A stretch of DNA of 64,000 bases from Clostridia bacterium (GCA_902363595.1 CABJAP010000011.1:62001-126000); one strand, 5' to 3'; positions 26,109 through 34,610 are shown, numbered from the stretch's first letter. The notes: generated by a model not told the origin, from the sequence alone. Made by a program: numbers and translations.

Positions 26109-26526
26109 TTTCGTCTCCTGCTTTCACAGTTCCTTCTCGTAGCACTTTAACAAAAATGCCTTCCCGGGGCATGACGCAATCGCCGGCCAGCTCCCGAATG
26201 GCGCAGCCTTGATGGCACTCTTTCCCGATCTGCGTCACTTCGCAGGTCGCGCCGCCGATCTGCAGCTTGGTCCCAATGGGCAATGTAAAAAGTTCAATGC
26301 CTTCTGTAAGAATGTTTTCCGCGAAAGCACCGCTCTTCAGTTGAAAATCCAGGACTTTCTGGACTTTTTCCACACTCTCGGCCGCCAGCAGGCTGACTTG
26401 GCGGTGCCAGTTTCCCGCATGGGCGTCGCCTGCGATTCCATGATCGATCTTGAGCTCTACGCTGTCCACCGGATATTTTTGTTCTCCCTTTTTTTCGCTG
26501 ATGCAAACAGCCTTTACCTTAGCCAT
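26095..26526 (-). CDS. MOSC domain protein
   Basis: The 143-residue protein is a stand-alone MOSC domain, the C-terminal sulfur-carrier domain of molybdenum cofactor sulfurase and YiiM/YuaD proteins. Visible text: VDSVELKIDHGIAGDAHAGNWHRQVSLL and GKECHQGCAIREL with the conserved cysteine. It may bind or transfer Moco or its sulfur. The start at 26,526 (MAKVKAV) has AGGAGGG eight bases upstream and overlaps the mogA end by eight bases. It closes the moaA-moaC-mogA-MOSC operon. Confidence 0.88.
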   Translation of the reverse strand: MAKVKAVCISEKKGEQKYPVDSVELKIDHGIAGDAHAGNWHRQVSLLAAESVEKVQKVLDFQLKSGAFAENILTEGIELFTLPIGTKLQIGGATCEVTQIGKECHQGCAIRELAGDCVMPREGIFVKVLREGTVKAGDEIKVI

Positions 26527-27046
26527 GGTGATGGCCCTCCTTATCCTTTTTGTGCATTTCCGCGCAGTCATGAGACTGGCCCCTCAGCACATCGATTCCA
26601 TGTTTGATGGGTTTAATGACCGCTGCCAGACACTCTTTGGCCGCCTTTTCGCTGCCAGGCAGATTGACCATGAGCGTTCCGCCTCTCAGACCAGCCTCTG
26701 CACGGGAAAGCATGCCCATAGGGGTAATCCTCATGCTCTCCGCCCGCATGGCTTCGGGAATGCCGCGCACCTCACGGTCCGCCACCGCATGGGTGGCCTC
26801 CGGCGTCACATCTCTGGGGGAAAATCCGGTCCCGCCGGTGGTCATCACCAGGCAGACGGAAAGTTCATCCGCACATTTAATCAATTCCTCTTTGATCGTT
26901 TCAAAATCATCTGGAATGATGCTGGTATACACCACCTGCCAGCCGTTCTCCTTTAACATTTCACAAACAGCAGGGCCGCTGGTGTCTTTGCGCAGTCCCT
27001 GCGAGCCTTTGTCGCTCATGGTAATTACAGCCGCCGTATATTCCAT
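26519..27046 (-). CDS. mogA: molybdopterin adenylyltransferase (MogA/MoaB type)
   Basis: The 175-residue protein has the MoaB/MogA fold that adenylates molybdopterin before metal insertion. The active-site motifs are TTGGTGFSPRDVTPEAT, SRAEAGLRGGTLMVNLPGS and ITMSDKGSQGLRKDTSG. The C-terminus ends in a histidine-rich tail (KEGHHHG), an odd but minor feature that could bind metal. It begins directly after the moaC stop and shares the operon with moaA and the MOSC gene. Confidence 0.92.
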   Translation of the reverse strand: MEYTAAVITMSDKGSQGLRKDTSGPAVCEMLKENGWQVVYTSIIPDDFETIKEELIKCADELSVCLVMTTGGTGFSPRDVTPEATHAVADREVRGIPEAMRAESMRITPMGMLSRAEAGLRGGTLMVNLPGSEKAAKECLAAVIKPIKHGIDVLRGQSHDCAEMHKKDKEGHHHG

Positions 27047-27529
27047 CTATCTTTCCTCCCATCTGAAATCGCCGCTCTTGCCTCCGGTCTTTCTCAGCAG
27101 ATGAATCTGATCGATGACCATATCCTTTTGAACGGCTTTGCACATATCGTAAATGGTCAGTGCCGCTATGGAAACCGCTGAAAGGGCTTCCATCTCCACG
27201 CCCGTTACGCCGGAGCATTTTACTTCGCTCCTGATTTCAACCGCCAAATCCTCTTCATTCAAAGAAAAGGTAATGTTGACGCCATTTATCATAATCGGGT
27301 GGCACATCGGGATGATCTGAGAAGTGCTTTTCGCTCCCATGATCCCGGCTATCTGAGCGGTTCCCAGCACATCGCCTTTTTTCATACCGCCGCTTTTGAT
27401 CAGGTCAAAGCATTCTTTATTAACAAGGACTCTTCCTGCGGCAACCGCAGTTCTGATGGTCGTGTCTTTGCCGCCCACATCCACCATTTTAGCCCGTCCT
27501 TCTTCGTTAAAATGTGAAAAATCCGCCAT
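27047..27529 (-). CDS. moaC: cyclic pyranopterin monophosphate synthase
   Basis: A 160-residue MoaC that converts the MoaA product to cyclic pyranopterin monophosphate, the first stable Moco intermediate. Conserved text: FNEEGRAKMVDVGGKDTT, MGAKSTSQIIPMCHPI (active-site region), KCSGVTGVEMEALSAVS and YDMCKA. Length is normal. AGGAGGATAAAT precedes the ATG, two bases after moaA. Genes for MoaD and MoaE are absent from this window. Confidence 0.96.
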   Translation of the reverse strand: MADFSHFNEEGRAKMVDVGGKDTTIRTAVAAGRVLVNKECFDLIKSGGMKKGDVLGTAQIAGIMGAKSTSQIIPMCHPIMINGVNITFSLNEEDLAVEIRSEVKCSGVTGVEMEALSAVSIAALTIYDMCKAVQKDMVIDQIHLLRKTGGKSGDFRWEER

Positions 27530-27531
27530 AT

Positions 27532-28485
27532 TTATCCTCCTATCTGGTTCATATCCCTGCCGGCCTTGCTGGGGCTGTCAGCGCCCAGTTCTTCCCGCTT
27601 CTGCGGCTTGTCCATGATTGCGCCGCGGAGCGTTTCCTCCATCTGATCTTCGGTCAAGCCTTTTAAAGAAATCTCCTGATCCGAGTGGAGACAGGGTTTT
27701 AGTTTTCCATCTGCTGTCAGACGTATTTTATTGCAGCCCTCACAAAAATCGCAGCTGACCGGCCGGATCAAACCGACTCTCCCCGCCGCTCCGGGAAGGG
27801 CATAGAGACGTGCAACGCCTTCTTCCCGATTGAGGGAACGAAGCTGGGGAACTTTTTCCAGAACTGTATCACAGCTTACAAACTGGGCCCGGTCAAATCC
27901 AATGCCTCCACCGATGGGCATCAGCTCGATAAAGCGCACTTCAATGGGCTGCTCCCTGGTCAGATTGACAAAATCCTCCGTCTCATCATCGTTAAAGCCG
28001 CCCATGAGCACATTATTAATCTTAATATTGGTAAATCCCGCATCCTCTGCGGCTTTCAAGCCCGCCAAAGCATCGCTCAATTCTCCGAGCCGGGTAATAT
28101 GATGGTATTTTTCCGGGTTGAGGGTGTCCAGACTGATATTTAGACGGTCTACCCCTGCGGCTTTCAAGTCCTTGGCGTATTTGGGAAGCAGGGTGCCGTT
28201 GGTGGTGATGCAGACTTCTTCGATTCCAGGAATATCGGCAATGGCACCGCAAAGTTTTACGATTCCCCGCTTGACGAGGGGTTCTCCGCCGGTGATACGA
28301 ATTTTACGAATTCCCAGCCGGGCCGCCGCCGAGACTGCCATAATGGTTTCTTCGGCCGTCATCATCTCTTCGTGGGCTTTCTTCGCAATCCCTTCCTCCG
28401 GCATGCAGTACCGGCATCTCAAATTGCACAGCTCCGTGACGGATACCCGCATATAATTAATATCTCTGTTATATTGATCTTTCAT
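27532..28485 (-). CDS. moaA: GTP 3',8-cyclase (radical SAM)
   Basis: The 317-residue radical SAM enzyme has the N-terminal cluster motif CNLRCRYCMPEEG and a second cluster in the C-terminal part (CDFCEGCNKIRLTADGKLKPC). GGEPLVKRG is the SAM-binding GGE motif. It cyclises GTP to 3',8-cyclo-H2GTP in molybdenum cofactor synthesis. The protein ends a little early after LGADSPSKAGRDMNQIGG, the usual double-glycine tail needed for activity. AAGAGGATATAC precedes the ATG. Confidence 0.96.
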   Translation of the reverse strand: MKDQYNRDINYMRVSVTELCNLRCRYCMPEEGIAKKAHEEMMTAEETIMAVSAAARLGIRKIRITGGEPLVKRGIVKLCGAIADIPGIEEVCITTNGTLLPKYAKDLKAAGVDRLNISLDTLNPEKYHHITRLGELSDALAGLKAAEDAGFTNIKINNVLMGGFNDDETEDFVNLTREQPIEVRFIELMPIGGGIGFDRAQFVSCDTVLEKVPQLRSLNREEGVARLYALPGAAGRVGLIRPVSCDFCEGCNKIRLTADGKLKPCLHSDQEISLKGLTEDQMEETLRGAIMDKPQKREELGADSPSKAGRDMNQIGG

Positions 28486-28544
28486 GTATATCCTCTTGAT
28501 TTTTACTAGAATTAACAGGCGCCCGCAAAGGGCCGCTGCAAATG

Positions 28545-28553
28545 ATTATACCA
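28545..28553 (-). promoter_or_regulatory. extended -10 promoter of moaA operon
   Basis: TGG-TATAAT on the minus strand, 60 bases upstream of moaA. No molybdenum cofactor riboswitch is recognisable in the short leader. Confidence 0.5.
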
Positions 28554-28615
28554 TAAATTCGCCGTTTGTACCGCCCCTGAGCTGTCTTTCTCAGGATTCT
28601 TCCATCTTCCAAACC

Positions 28616-31009
28616 TCATATATAAAAGCGCACCCATTTCATAAGGAATTTCTTTCCTGCCTTGGAAGCTCCATAAACATGTTTTGCCAGATTTCGGACA
28701 TAGCGATTCATAGTTTCATATTCTTCTTCCAGCAGATGGCCTTCACTAAAACGTACCCGGTTCACCAGCCTCAAAAACTCAGCAAGCGTGATATCGGTCA
28801 CAGCATCATAAGCAGTCGAAAGTTCTTCCAACTGATCGTATGGGTTTTCTGGCAACGGATGTCCGTCAAAAGCCATCACCCGCCCCGCGTACGCGTACAT
28901 CTTGTAAACCTGTTCATCGGTATGAATCGCAGCAAAGGATGCCAGTCGTTTATGAATTCGCTGCCTTCCCATGGCCTCATAGATTAGAATCAGCAGCGCG
29001 ATTGCCGCCAAAACAAACCATGGCCAGCTGTTCATCTGTTTTTCCGTCTCTTGTTTTTCTTCCCTCTCCCGGCTGTCTTCAGGAACCACATTCTCATATG
29101 TCTCATCCTTGGCTTCTTTCAGCTTTTCCGGTTCTTCCGGCTGAGGGTTCTGCGGTTTTGCAGTACCATAATAACCCGGGACTACCTCCACCGGGAACCA
29201 GCCGATTTCATCCACATAGATTTCAACCCAGCTGTGGGCCAGGAAGTCGGGCACATCCACATCCGCATGATCCATTCCCAGGTAATCGCTTATGTATTCC
29301 GGTGAAAGATAGTAACCTTCTGCATACCTGGCCGGAATGCCTGCCTTGCGGAACATGAGCGCAGCGGCTGTGGCAAAGTGCATGTCATTTCCGCTGTAGC
29401 TGTCGTTCATAAAAGTATCCAGCTGTCCTTTTCCTTTCATTGCTTTTTGCTGCTGCGGGTTATAGGTAAACTCTTCCTCGAAATTTTTGCGGATATAGTC
29501 CAGTGTATAAGCGATGGACTTCCCCTCGCATCGTTCGATTCCGCTGGCTCCCAGCGCAGCCGCATCCTTGTTGGAAACAGAAAGATAAGTGTCATAGACA
29601 TAAGCCCGATACACGGCTTCTGCCTTAGAATAGTCCTCCCATCCTGAGCTTGCTTTCAATTGACCGATCCATTGGGCCGCGCCCTTTTCACTGTAATCAT
29701 TCATTATGGCCGGGTAGGTCTGGAAGATGTATTGCCTCTGGCCGGTCAGCCCTTTGGTAAAGGCGCCGTAATCCTTTTTGTAATTGACCTTTTCTGGGAG
29801 GGCATCGCCGCTGAGCGCCGCCTCGTATGGAAGATACAGATACCTGCTGCTTCCGTTGCGGTTATTCACATAGACATTTGAAGGGGCAGCTGCGCTTTGC
29901 AGCATGGAATAAAGACGCCCCTGCTGCACCCAGGGATAAAAATCCTCTTCCATCAAGCTCTCTATTAGGCCGGTATATTGGCCGCCATAGGCCCCTTCTG
30001 GAGCTTCCTCCCATTGATCCTCCTTGAATTCACCGCCTGTGAAGCCTCTTAGATACATAGCCTGCGGGTTTTCCATTGTCAAAGTAAGGACCGAATTTCC
30101 CGTATAGGCAAGAGGATGGGACTGAGTCAGGTCGCCCTCACTCAGCTGGTCGATTTCATCGCCTCCCAGTTTGCTGTAGCGAAGATGCTCCTGGGCTGCC
30201 ACAACTGCGTCTCTGGCTTCGTTAACCGTCTGCGGCGGCCGATAATCGTCACCTGAAAACAGCAGTACATACCCCAGCAGAAGAACCAGAGTAATACCGA
30301 GGAAAAGATATGGGAGCATTGAATTTTGAGAATTTTGGATATAAATGGGCCGATTTTTTTTCCGGCTCACCGGCCTGGCAACAGCTGAAAGAACCAGGAG
30401 CCCTGTCCAGCTTAAAAGCAATAAAATCAACAGCCAAATGGACGGTCGGATTTTCATGCACAATCCCAGCAAAACCGGAAAAGCGGTAAAGATAAATCCC
30501 AAAAGAGGTTCTTTATGGTAGATGCTGTGAACAATGGCCATGGATGTCAGCAGGATAACTGGAATCATGGTCAAAAATACGTCTGTGCTCCAATCAACTG
30601 AATCACCGGCCGCCTCAAAGGAAACCAACCCTGCTTTGATTTGATCGTTCAATATCTCGATGACGTTGTTGGTCAATACCAGCAATCCGTTCCAAACATG
30701 CTTGTATGCTGCCGCACAAAATACCGCTGCTAGCACAAATACACACAGGGTCAAAAACCGCCCCAGAAATGGGTTCCAGCATAGAAAATACAGCCCCACC
30801 GGCAATCCTGCAATAAGCAGGACGCTAATGATCGGATCCACCGGATTGGGAAACATGGAAAAAAAGGTGTACCAGCATCCCACCGAAAGGGCGATCGCAA
30901 GCAGCAGCTCAAAGAGAACTCTCCTGGCCGGATGCCTGCTGTTTTCATCGGTTATTTGTACCAGATCCATTGCGGTCCTGGATTCATTCTTTCTCGTTAA
31001 AATCATCAT
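28616..31009 (-). CDS. TgpA-like transglutaminase-fold membrane protein
   Basis: The 797-residue protein has about six N-terminal helices (to residue 235), an extracytoplasmic region with a transglutaminase-like core (about residues 470-610) and one C-terminal helix (about 650-670) with a cytoplasmic tail. The catalytic triad area is readable as DMHFATAAALMFRKAGIPARY (Cys position replaced, see the text), ADVDVPDFLAHSWVEIYV (His) and GWFPVEVVPG (Asp side replaced). Canonical TgpA has GYCxxFA; here the place reads GNDMHFA, so the nucleophilic cysteine seems lost. It is the third gene after MoxR and DUF58, a module seen in many bacteria whose role is still poorly known. Confidence 0.88.
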   Translation of the reverse strand: MMILTRKNESRTAMDLVQITDENSRHPARRVLFELLLAIALSVGCWYTFFSMFPNPVDPIISVLLIAGLPVGLYFLCWNPFLGRFLTLCVFVLAAVFCAAAYKHVWNGLLVLTNNVIEILNDQIKAGLVSFEAAGDSVDWSTDVFLTMIPVILLTSMAIVHSIYHKEPLLGFIFTAFPVLLGLCMKIRPSIWLLILLLLSWTGLLVLSAVARPVSRKKNRPIYIQNSQNSMLPYLFLGITLVLLLGYVLLFSGDDYRPPQTVNEARDAVVAAQEHLRYSKLGGDEIDQLSEGDLTQSHPLAYTGNSVLTLTMENPQAMYLRGFTGGEFKEDQWEEAPEGAYGGQYTGLIESLMEEDFYPWVQQGRLYSMLQSAAAPSNVYVNNRNGSSRYLYLPYEAALSGDALPEKVNYKKDYGAFTKGLTGQRQYIFQTYPAIMNDYSEKGAAQWIGQLKASSGWEDYSKAEAVYRAYVYDTYLSVSNKDAAALGASGIERCEGKSIAYTLDYIRKNFEEEFTYNPQQQKAMKGKGQLDTFMNDSYSGNDMHFATAAALMFRKAGIPARYAEGYYLSPEYISDYLGMDHADVDVPDFLAHSWVEIYVDEIGWFPVEVVPGYYGTAKPQNPQPEEPEKLKEAKDETYENVVPEDSREREEKQETEKQMNSWPWFVLAAIALLILIYEAMGRQRIHKRLASFAAIHTDEQVYKMYAYAGRVMAFDGHPLPENPYDQLEELSTAYDAVTDITLAEFLRLVNRVRFSEGHLLEEEYETMNRYVRNLAKHVYGASKAGKKFLMKWVRFYI

Positions 31010-32164
31010 TTATACCATCAACTCCGGGATTTCCTGCCCAACCTGGTTTACCGGCACCGGAACCAGCTCGATCACCTGCTGCGCCTGCTCCTTATAAGCT
31101 TCATCTTCATAAACATACACCGTCCGCATTGCTTGCGACACTTCCATTTCTGCAACCTTCTCCACATCCGGATCCGATGTAATGTAAACCAATGTGTTTT
31201 TTTGCCCTGAATAGGCGCTGGCCGCATAATAGTCCAAAGCGATTCCCTTTTCCTCCCCGGCAAAGGACGCCAGAACCTGCGCCGCTGCCAAATCCAGATC
31301 TTCAAAATCATCCAGCTCGCGCACATGAAAAGCCCGGTCGCCGGCATCATACCACGCCAAGTTGTGGTTGATGCCGCCTTCCAGAAGCGCCCTTGACAAT
31401 GACAGGTATAATTCCACTACTGCATCCACCGCATCTTCCTTTCCGCGAGTCAGCTCCATTAGAAGAAACACCGAATAGTTGAAAGGAAGGCTGAAATCCC
31501 GCACCATCATCTTGTCGATTTTAGAAGACAATTTCCAGTGGATTTTTCTCACTTCATCTCCAGGGGCATATTCCCGCAGGGCAAAAACTTCGCTCACGTC
31601 CTGACCCGGTTTGTCCGTTGAGTAGCGTCTGCCGTCACCGGTCGTTTCGATGGCTTTTTCCATATGAACGGCAGCTTCCCGCATATGGGGATAAATCATC
31701 GTCGCCTGATCGGGTAGATCGGTTTTTTTTAAAGTAAAGAGGCCGAATGCGTCGTATATGCATATTTCTTTTGTCGAAATGATTACAGTTCCTACTTTGC
31801 TGTCTTTGATAGCTAATCTTGCGCTTGCTTGTTTTTTTCCGCCTACGGTGGTGCTGACCTTTCTGGTCTTCTGCGATCCGCTCATCTGATTTTCCAACTG
31901 CACCTGAAAACCAAGCCTGGCAACCGGCAGCCGGCTGGCGTTTTCAAATTGATAGGTGAAAACAGCCTCTTCCTTGTCTGCTGCAGCGGGCGCTTGCAGA
32001 CTTATGGACAGTCCCCTGTGGGATAGCAGCATGAGAGCCAGTGAAACAAGGGGCAAAAGCACACAGAGGCCAAAAAGGGTCAGTGTGTAATATGTATTTG
32101 TAAAGATGTAAATCACAGCCATTGCCAAAAGCAGCAGCCCATAAAACACTCTGTTTCGCAGCAT
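31010..32164 (-). CDS. DUF58 domain protein
   Basis: A 384-residue protein with two N-terminal helices (about residues 7-45) and a DUF58 domain, recognised by REYAPGDEVRKIHWKLSSKID followed by MMVRDFSLP. The C-terminal part resembles a von Willebrand A-like fold. Members are encoded next to MoxR ATPases and transglutaminase-like proteins, as here, and may be membrane-linked substrates or partners of the ATPase. The start overlaps the end of the MoxR gene by one base (TAATG) and its stop abuts the next start, so the three genes form one operon. Confidence 0.92.
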   Translation of the reverse strand: MLRNRVFYGLLLLAMAVIYIFTNTYYTLTLFGLCVLLPLVSLALMLLSHRGLSISLQAPAAADKEEAVFTYQFENASRLPVARLGFQVQLENQMSGSQKTRKVSTTVGGKKQASARLAIKDSKVGTVIISTKEICIYDAFGLFTLKKTDLPDQATMIYPHMREAAVHMEKAIETTGDGRRYSTDKPGQDVSEVFALREYAPGDEVRKIHWKLSSKIDKMMVRDFSLPFNYSVFLLMELTRGKEDAVDAVVELYLSLSRALLEGGINHNLAWYDAGDRAFHVRELDDFEDLDLAAAQVLASFAGEEKGIALDYYAASAYSGQKNTLVYITSDPDVEKVAEMEVSQAMRTVYVYEDEAYKEQAQQVIELVPVPVNQVGQEIPELMV

Positions 32165-33195
32165 TATTTTGCCTTTCTTTCCAGAATCGCCGGCGGTTTT
32201 ATTTCTTGCAGAATATCCTGCAGAATTTTTTCTTCTGTTTCTTTGCGAATCTTCGCTCTGGCTGTCAAAATCAGCCTATGGCCACAAACATCGACGAACA
32301 CATCCTTGATATCCTGGGGTATGGTGTAGGTTCGCCCGTCCATGAGAGCATCGGCTTTTGCCATCTGCACCAGAGCTAATACTGCTCTCGGACTTACACC
32401 TTGTTCTACAGCCGCCGCAGTCCTGGTTTTCTCACAGAGGGCCGCCGCGTATTGAATGATCTCCTCGTCCATATGGATCATCTGCACAGCTCGTTTCATG
32501 GCTTTGATATGAGCCACGCTCACGAGGGGGCGAACGGTCTTTATCGGATCGGAGCTCTGGCGTTGCTTAACGATTTCCACTTGGCTTTTCAGATCCGGAT
32601 ATCCCATGGATAGCCGGGCCATAAAACGGTCCAACTGAGAGTCAGGGAGTTTCTGTGTTCCCGCGCTTCCCAGGGGGTTTTGGGTGGCAATACATACGAA
32701 TGGGTCCGGCGCTTTGTGCGTCACCCCATCGACGGTCACACCTCCCTCCTCCATAACTTCCAGCAGCGCCGCCTGGGTTTTGGCTGAAGTCCGATTGATC
32801 TCATCTGCTAAAAACAGGTTGCACAAGGCCGCCCCCGGTTTGTAATCCAAAGCTCCGGTTTCTTTATTGTATACGCTGAACCCGGTGATATCGCTGGCCA
32901 TCGTATCTGGGGTAAATTGCATACGTCTGTAATCCAGATTCATGACTCTGGAAAAGCCCAGGGCCAATGTAGTTTTACCAACTCCAGGCACATCCTCCAG
33001 CAAAATATGTCCGCCGGCCAAAATGACCATCAGCACCTTTTTGATGGTTTCATCCTTTCCCACAATTACTTTCTTCAGTTCCCTGATAATCGCCAGACAG
33101 ACCTTCTGCATTTCAGCTGTGACGGTTTCTTGTCTGGATGCAGCCGCAGCAAGTGTCTGGTCGTTTGGCTGCGATTCCTTTATCTGTTTGTCCAT
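32164..33195 (-). CDS. MoxR-family AAA+ ATPase
   Basis: The 343-residue MoxR ATPase has Walker A LEDVPGVGKTTLA, Walker B LFLADEINRTSAKTQAALLEVMEE, sensor ATQNPLGSAGTQ with the DRFMARL arginine stretch, and a C-terminal helical lid. MoxR ATPases act as chaperones in assembly of metal enzymes or surface complexes. It leads an operon with DUF58 and transglutaminase genes. GAGGAGG sits five bases before the ATG at 33,195; the longer frame to 33,249 lacks a ribosome site. Confidence 0.93.
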   Translation of the reverse strand: MDKQIKESQPNDQTLAAAASRQETVTAEMQKVCLAIIRELKKVIVGKDETIKKVLMVILAGGHILLEDVPGVGKTTLALGFSRVMNLDYRRMQFTPDTMASDITGFSVYNKETGALDYKPGAALCNLFLADEINRTSAKTQAALLEVMEEGGVTVDGVTHKAPDPFVCIATQNPLGSAGTQKLPDSQLDRFMARLSMGYPDLKSQVEIVKQRQSSDPIKTVRPLVSVAHIKAMKRAVQMIHMDEEIIQYAAALCEKTRTAAAVEQGVSPRAVLALVQMAKADALMDGRTYTIPQDIKDVFVDVCGHRLILTARAKIRKETEEKILQDILQEIKPPAILERKAK

Positions 33196-33279
33196 GATAT
33201 CCTCCTCAATAATTGCCTGTTCAAGACAGTTGATGACCTCTCTGATCAACCGTTAATTTTTTTGATTATTTTCCGATAT

Positions 33280-33288
33280 AGTATATCA
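33280..33288 (-). promoter_or_regulatory. extended -10 promoter of the MoxR operon
   Basis: TG-A-TATACT on the minus strand, 85 bases upstream of the MoxR start. A clear -35 is not seen. Confidence 0.45.
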
Positions 33289-33384
33289 CATTTTCATGCT
33301 GCATGACTACCTTTGTCGAATCATGTCAGCCCAGCCTGCATGAACCCACACTGTCACTTACCGACATTTTCTCTTTTAATTCCA

Positions 33385-33600
33385 TGAAAAAAGCAAACCA
33401 CTTGCGCTGGTGGAATGGTTCTTCTTTTGAAAAACTTCTCCGGCACATCTGTTTGCTTAAAAGAGGGTGCTTTTAAATTGTACGTTCCCATCGGAAAGGG
33501 TTGCTGCCCGGCTCTTACCGGTCCCACCCGAAAGGCAGCAAGGATATTTTTTGATATCCGTTAAATCCTACTCTCTATGTAACTGCGTAAAGCGATTACA
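33385..33600 (-). ncRNA. candidate structured RNA of unknown class
   Basis: No coding frame is seen. The stretch holds a strong compound hairpin (TTGCTGCC 33501-33508 with GGCAGCAA 33534-33541, enclosing CCGG/CCGG), a second hairpin GGATAT/ATATCC (33542-33559), AAAAGCACCCTCTTTT, and at 33387-33420 a stem followed on the minus strand by six T. It begins right after the stop of the coiled-coil gene, so it may be that gene's 3' region or a separate RNA. GGGTGGGACCGG recalls T-box or SAM-I fragments but neither fits overall. Confidence 0.35.
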
Positions 33601-33623
33601 TGCTGCCAGCCAAATCCATACAC

Positions 33624-34106
33624 TTATATGGCTGCTTGTCTGAGTGCGGATTTATCAACTTTGTTTTCTCTGAGCCAGTTCATTCCATCCATGGATGCGC
33701 TGAATTCTACAATCAAAGTTTCAAAATGCTTTTCTTGTGAGTCTCTCAGTGCGGAAAGCTCGGAGTCTAAAGCCGCGACGTGTTCTTCCAGAGCGGTTAC
33801 ATGCTCTTCCAAGGTGCTCACACGTTCTTCCAAGGCAGTCACACGTTCTTCCAAGGCGGTCACACGTTCTTCCAAGGCGGTCACACGTTCTTCCAAGGCG
33901 GTCATTCGTTCTTCCAAGGCAGTCATTCGCTCTTCCAAGGTGCTCACACGTTCTTCCAAGGCAGTCATTCGCTCTTCCAGAGCCGACATGCGAACTTCCA
34001 AGGCAGTTACCCGTTCTTCGATCCGATCCACTTTGACATGCAGACTTTGTACACTGTCCAAGGTGCGAAGCATTAAATCCTTCAGTTCTTGAATATCTCT
34101 ATCCAT
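33624..34106 (-). CDS. heptad-repeat coiled-coil protein encoded by 21-bp tandem repeats
   Basis: The 160-residue protein is almost one long coiled coil. From about residue 29 to 119 it consists of 13 seven-residue units close to LEERVTA (variants LEERMTA, LEERVST, LEEHVTA), flanked by a short acidic N-terminus and the C-terminal stretch HFETLIVEFSASMDGMNWL. At DNA level the units are 21-bp direct repeats, several identical, at about 33,755-34,030. I do not recognise a function; structural, tethering or oligomerisation roles are open. It has an ideal promoter, AAAGGAG before the ATG, and is monocistronic. The repeat number could change by recombination or slippage. Confidence 0.8.
   Translation of the reverse strand: MDRDIQELKDLMLRTLDSVQSLHVKVDRIEERVTALEVRMSALEERMTALEERVSTLEERMTALEERMTALEERVTALEERVTALEERVTALEERVSTLEEHVTALEEHVAALDSELSALRDSQEKHFETLIVEFSASMDGMNWLRENKVDKSALRQAAI
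33755..34030 (-). repeat. 21-bp tandem repeats inside the coiled-coil gene
   Basis: About 13 tandem units of 21 bases, each one heptad; on the plus strand the commonest unit reads CTTCCAAGGCGGTCACACGT plus one T, with small variations (GCAGTCATTC and so on). The frame is kept in every unit. Confidence 0.9.
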
Positions 34107-34162
34107 TTCATTCTCCTTTCCTGAAAATTTTCCGAAAATCTTTTCTTTCAGAATGTGACTTA

Positions 34163-34191
34163 ATTATATTCAATTTGTAAAATTTTGTCAA
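34163..34191 (-). promoter_or_regulatory. consensus sigma-A promoter of the coiled-coil gene
   Basis: TTGACA (34191-34186), exactly 17 bases, then TATAAT (34168-34163) on the minus strand, 57 bases before the start codon. This is one of the best promoters in the window. Confidence 0.85.
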
Positions 34192-34248
34192 TCTTTTTCG
34201 AGATAAAAATCCCTTCCGTAAAGAATCATTTGCCTCCCTTTTACAACA

Positions 34249-34284
34249 AAAACCTGGCCAAGCTTTGCCAGCCTGCCAGGTTTT
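34249..34284 (-). terminator. terminator after the 49-residue gene
   Basis: AAAACCTGGC and GCCAGGTTTT arms around a 16-base loop, with T runs on both strands. It ends the small gene and shields the promoter of the coiled-coil gene. Confidence 0.85.
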
Positions 34285-34367
34285 CGCTCATCTTTTGGTC
34301 TTTCAACCACGCTCTTGTCTTTAAAAACTATGTGTAAACACGCCTAAATCATAAGACATTGCAATTA

Positions 34368-34517
34368 TTATTCTTCCACGTCTTTTGCAATCAGTTTCAC
34401 TCTTTGTCCGGTCATCTTTTCAATCTGCTTTTCTGTCTCATGAAGCATGTGAGAAATAACATTCGAAGGATTTCCCGGATTGTCGTTTTTAAATCTGCTG
34501 ACTCTTGTTGATGTCAT
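34368..34517 (-). CDS. 49-residue small protein, unknown
   Basis: This short gene encodes a 49-residue soluble protein starting MTSTRVSRFKNDNPG, continuing NPSNVISHMLHETEKQ and ending RVKLIAKDVEE. I do not recognise it. It is rich in charged residues and has a likely central helix (about residues 18-36), with no membrane segment or cysteine. Support for a real gene is strong in layout: GAAAGGAGTG eight bases before the ATG, a TTGAAA-17-TATAAT promoter at 34,582-34,610 and a terminator after it. It may be a small regulator or stress protein. Confidence 0.75.
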   Translation of the reverse strand: MTSTRVSRFKNDNPGNPSNVISHMLHETEKQIEKMTGQRVKLIAKDVEE

Positions 34518-34581
34518 GGTTCAACACTCCTTTCTTCCTCATCATTATGATGATAATAAAATTATCTCTTCTGACATGGTC

Positions 34582-34610
34582 ATTATATTCGTAGTCAATT
34601 AAAATTTCAA
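34582..34610 (-). promoter_or_regulatory. sigma-A promoter of the 49-residue gene
   Basis: TTGAAA (34610-34605), 17 bases, TATAAT (34587-34582) on the minus strand, 65 bases before the start codon. Confidence 0.8.

Noticed and set aside
28561..28600. Terminator after the transglutaminase operon or molybdenum riboswitch before moaA
   Set aside because: Only a weak CCTGAG/CTCAGG stem without a T run, and no Moco aptamer blocks could be recognised.
33501..33541. SAM-I or T-box riboswitch
   Set aside because: GGGTGGGACCGG and GGGCAGCAACC resemble pieces of both, but the full conserved cores and a following gene without an intervening terminator are missing.
33755..34030. 21-bp direct repeats as a possible CRISPR array
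   Set aside because: The repeats touch each other with no spacers and keep a coding frame; they encode heptads.
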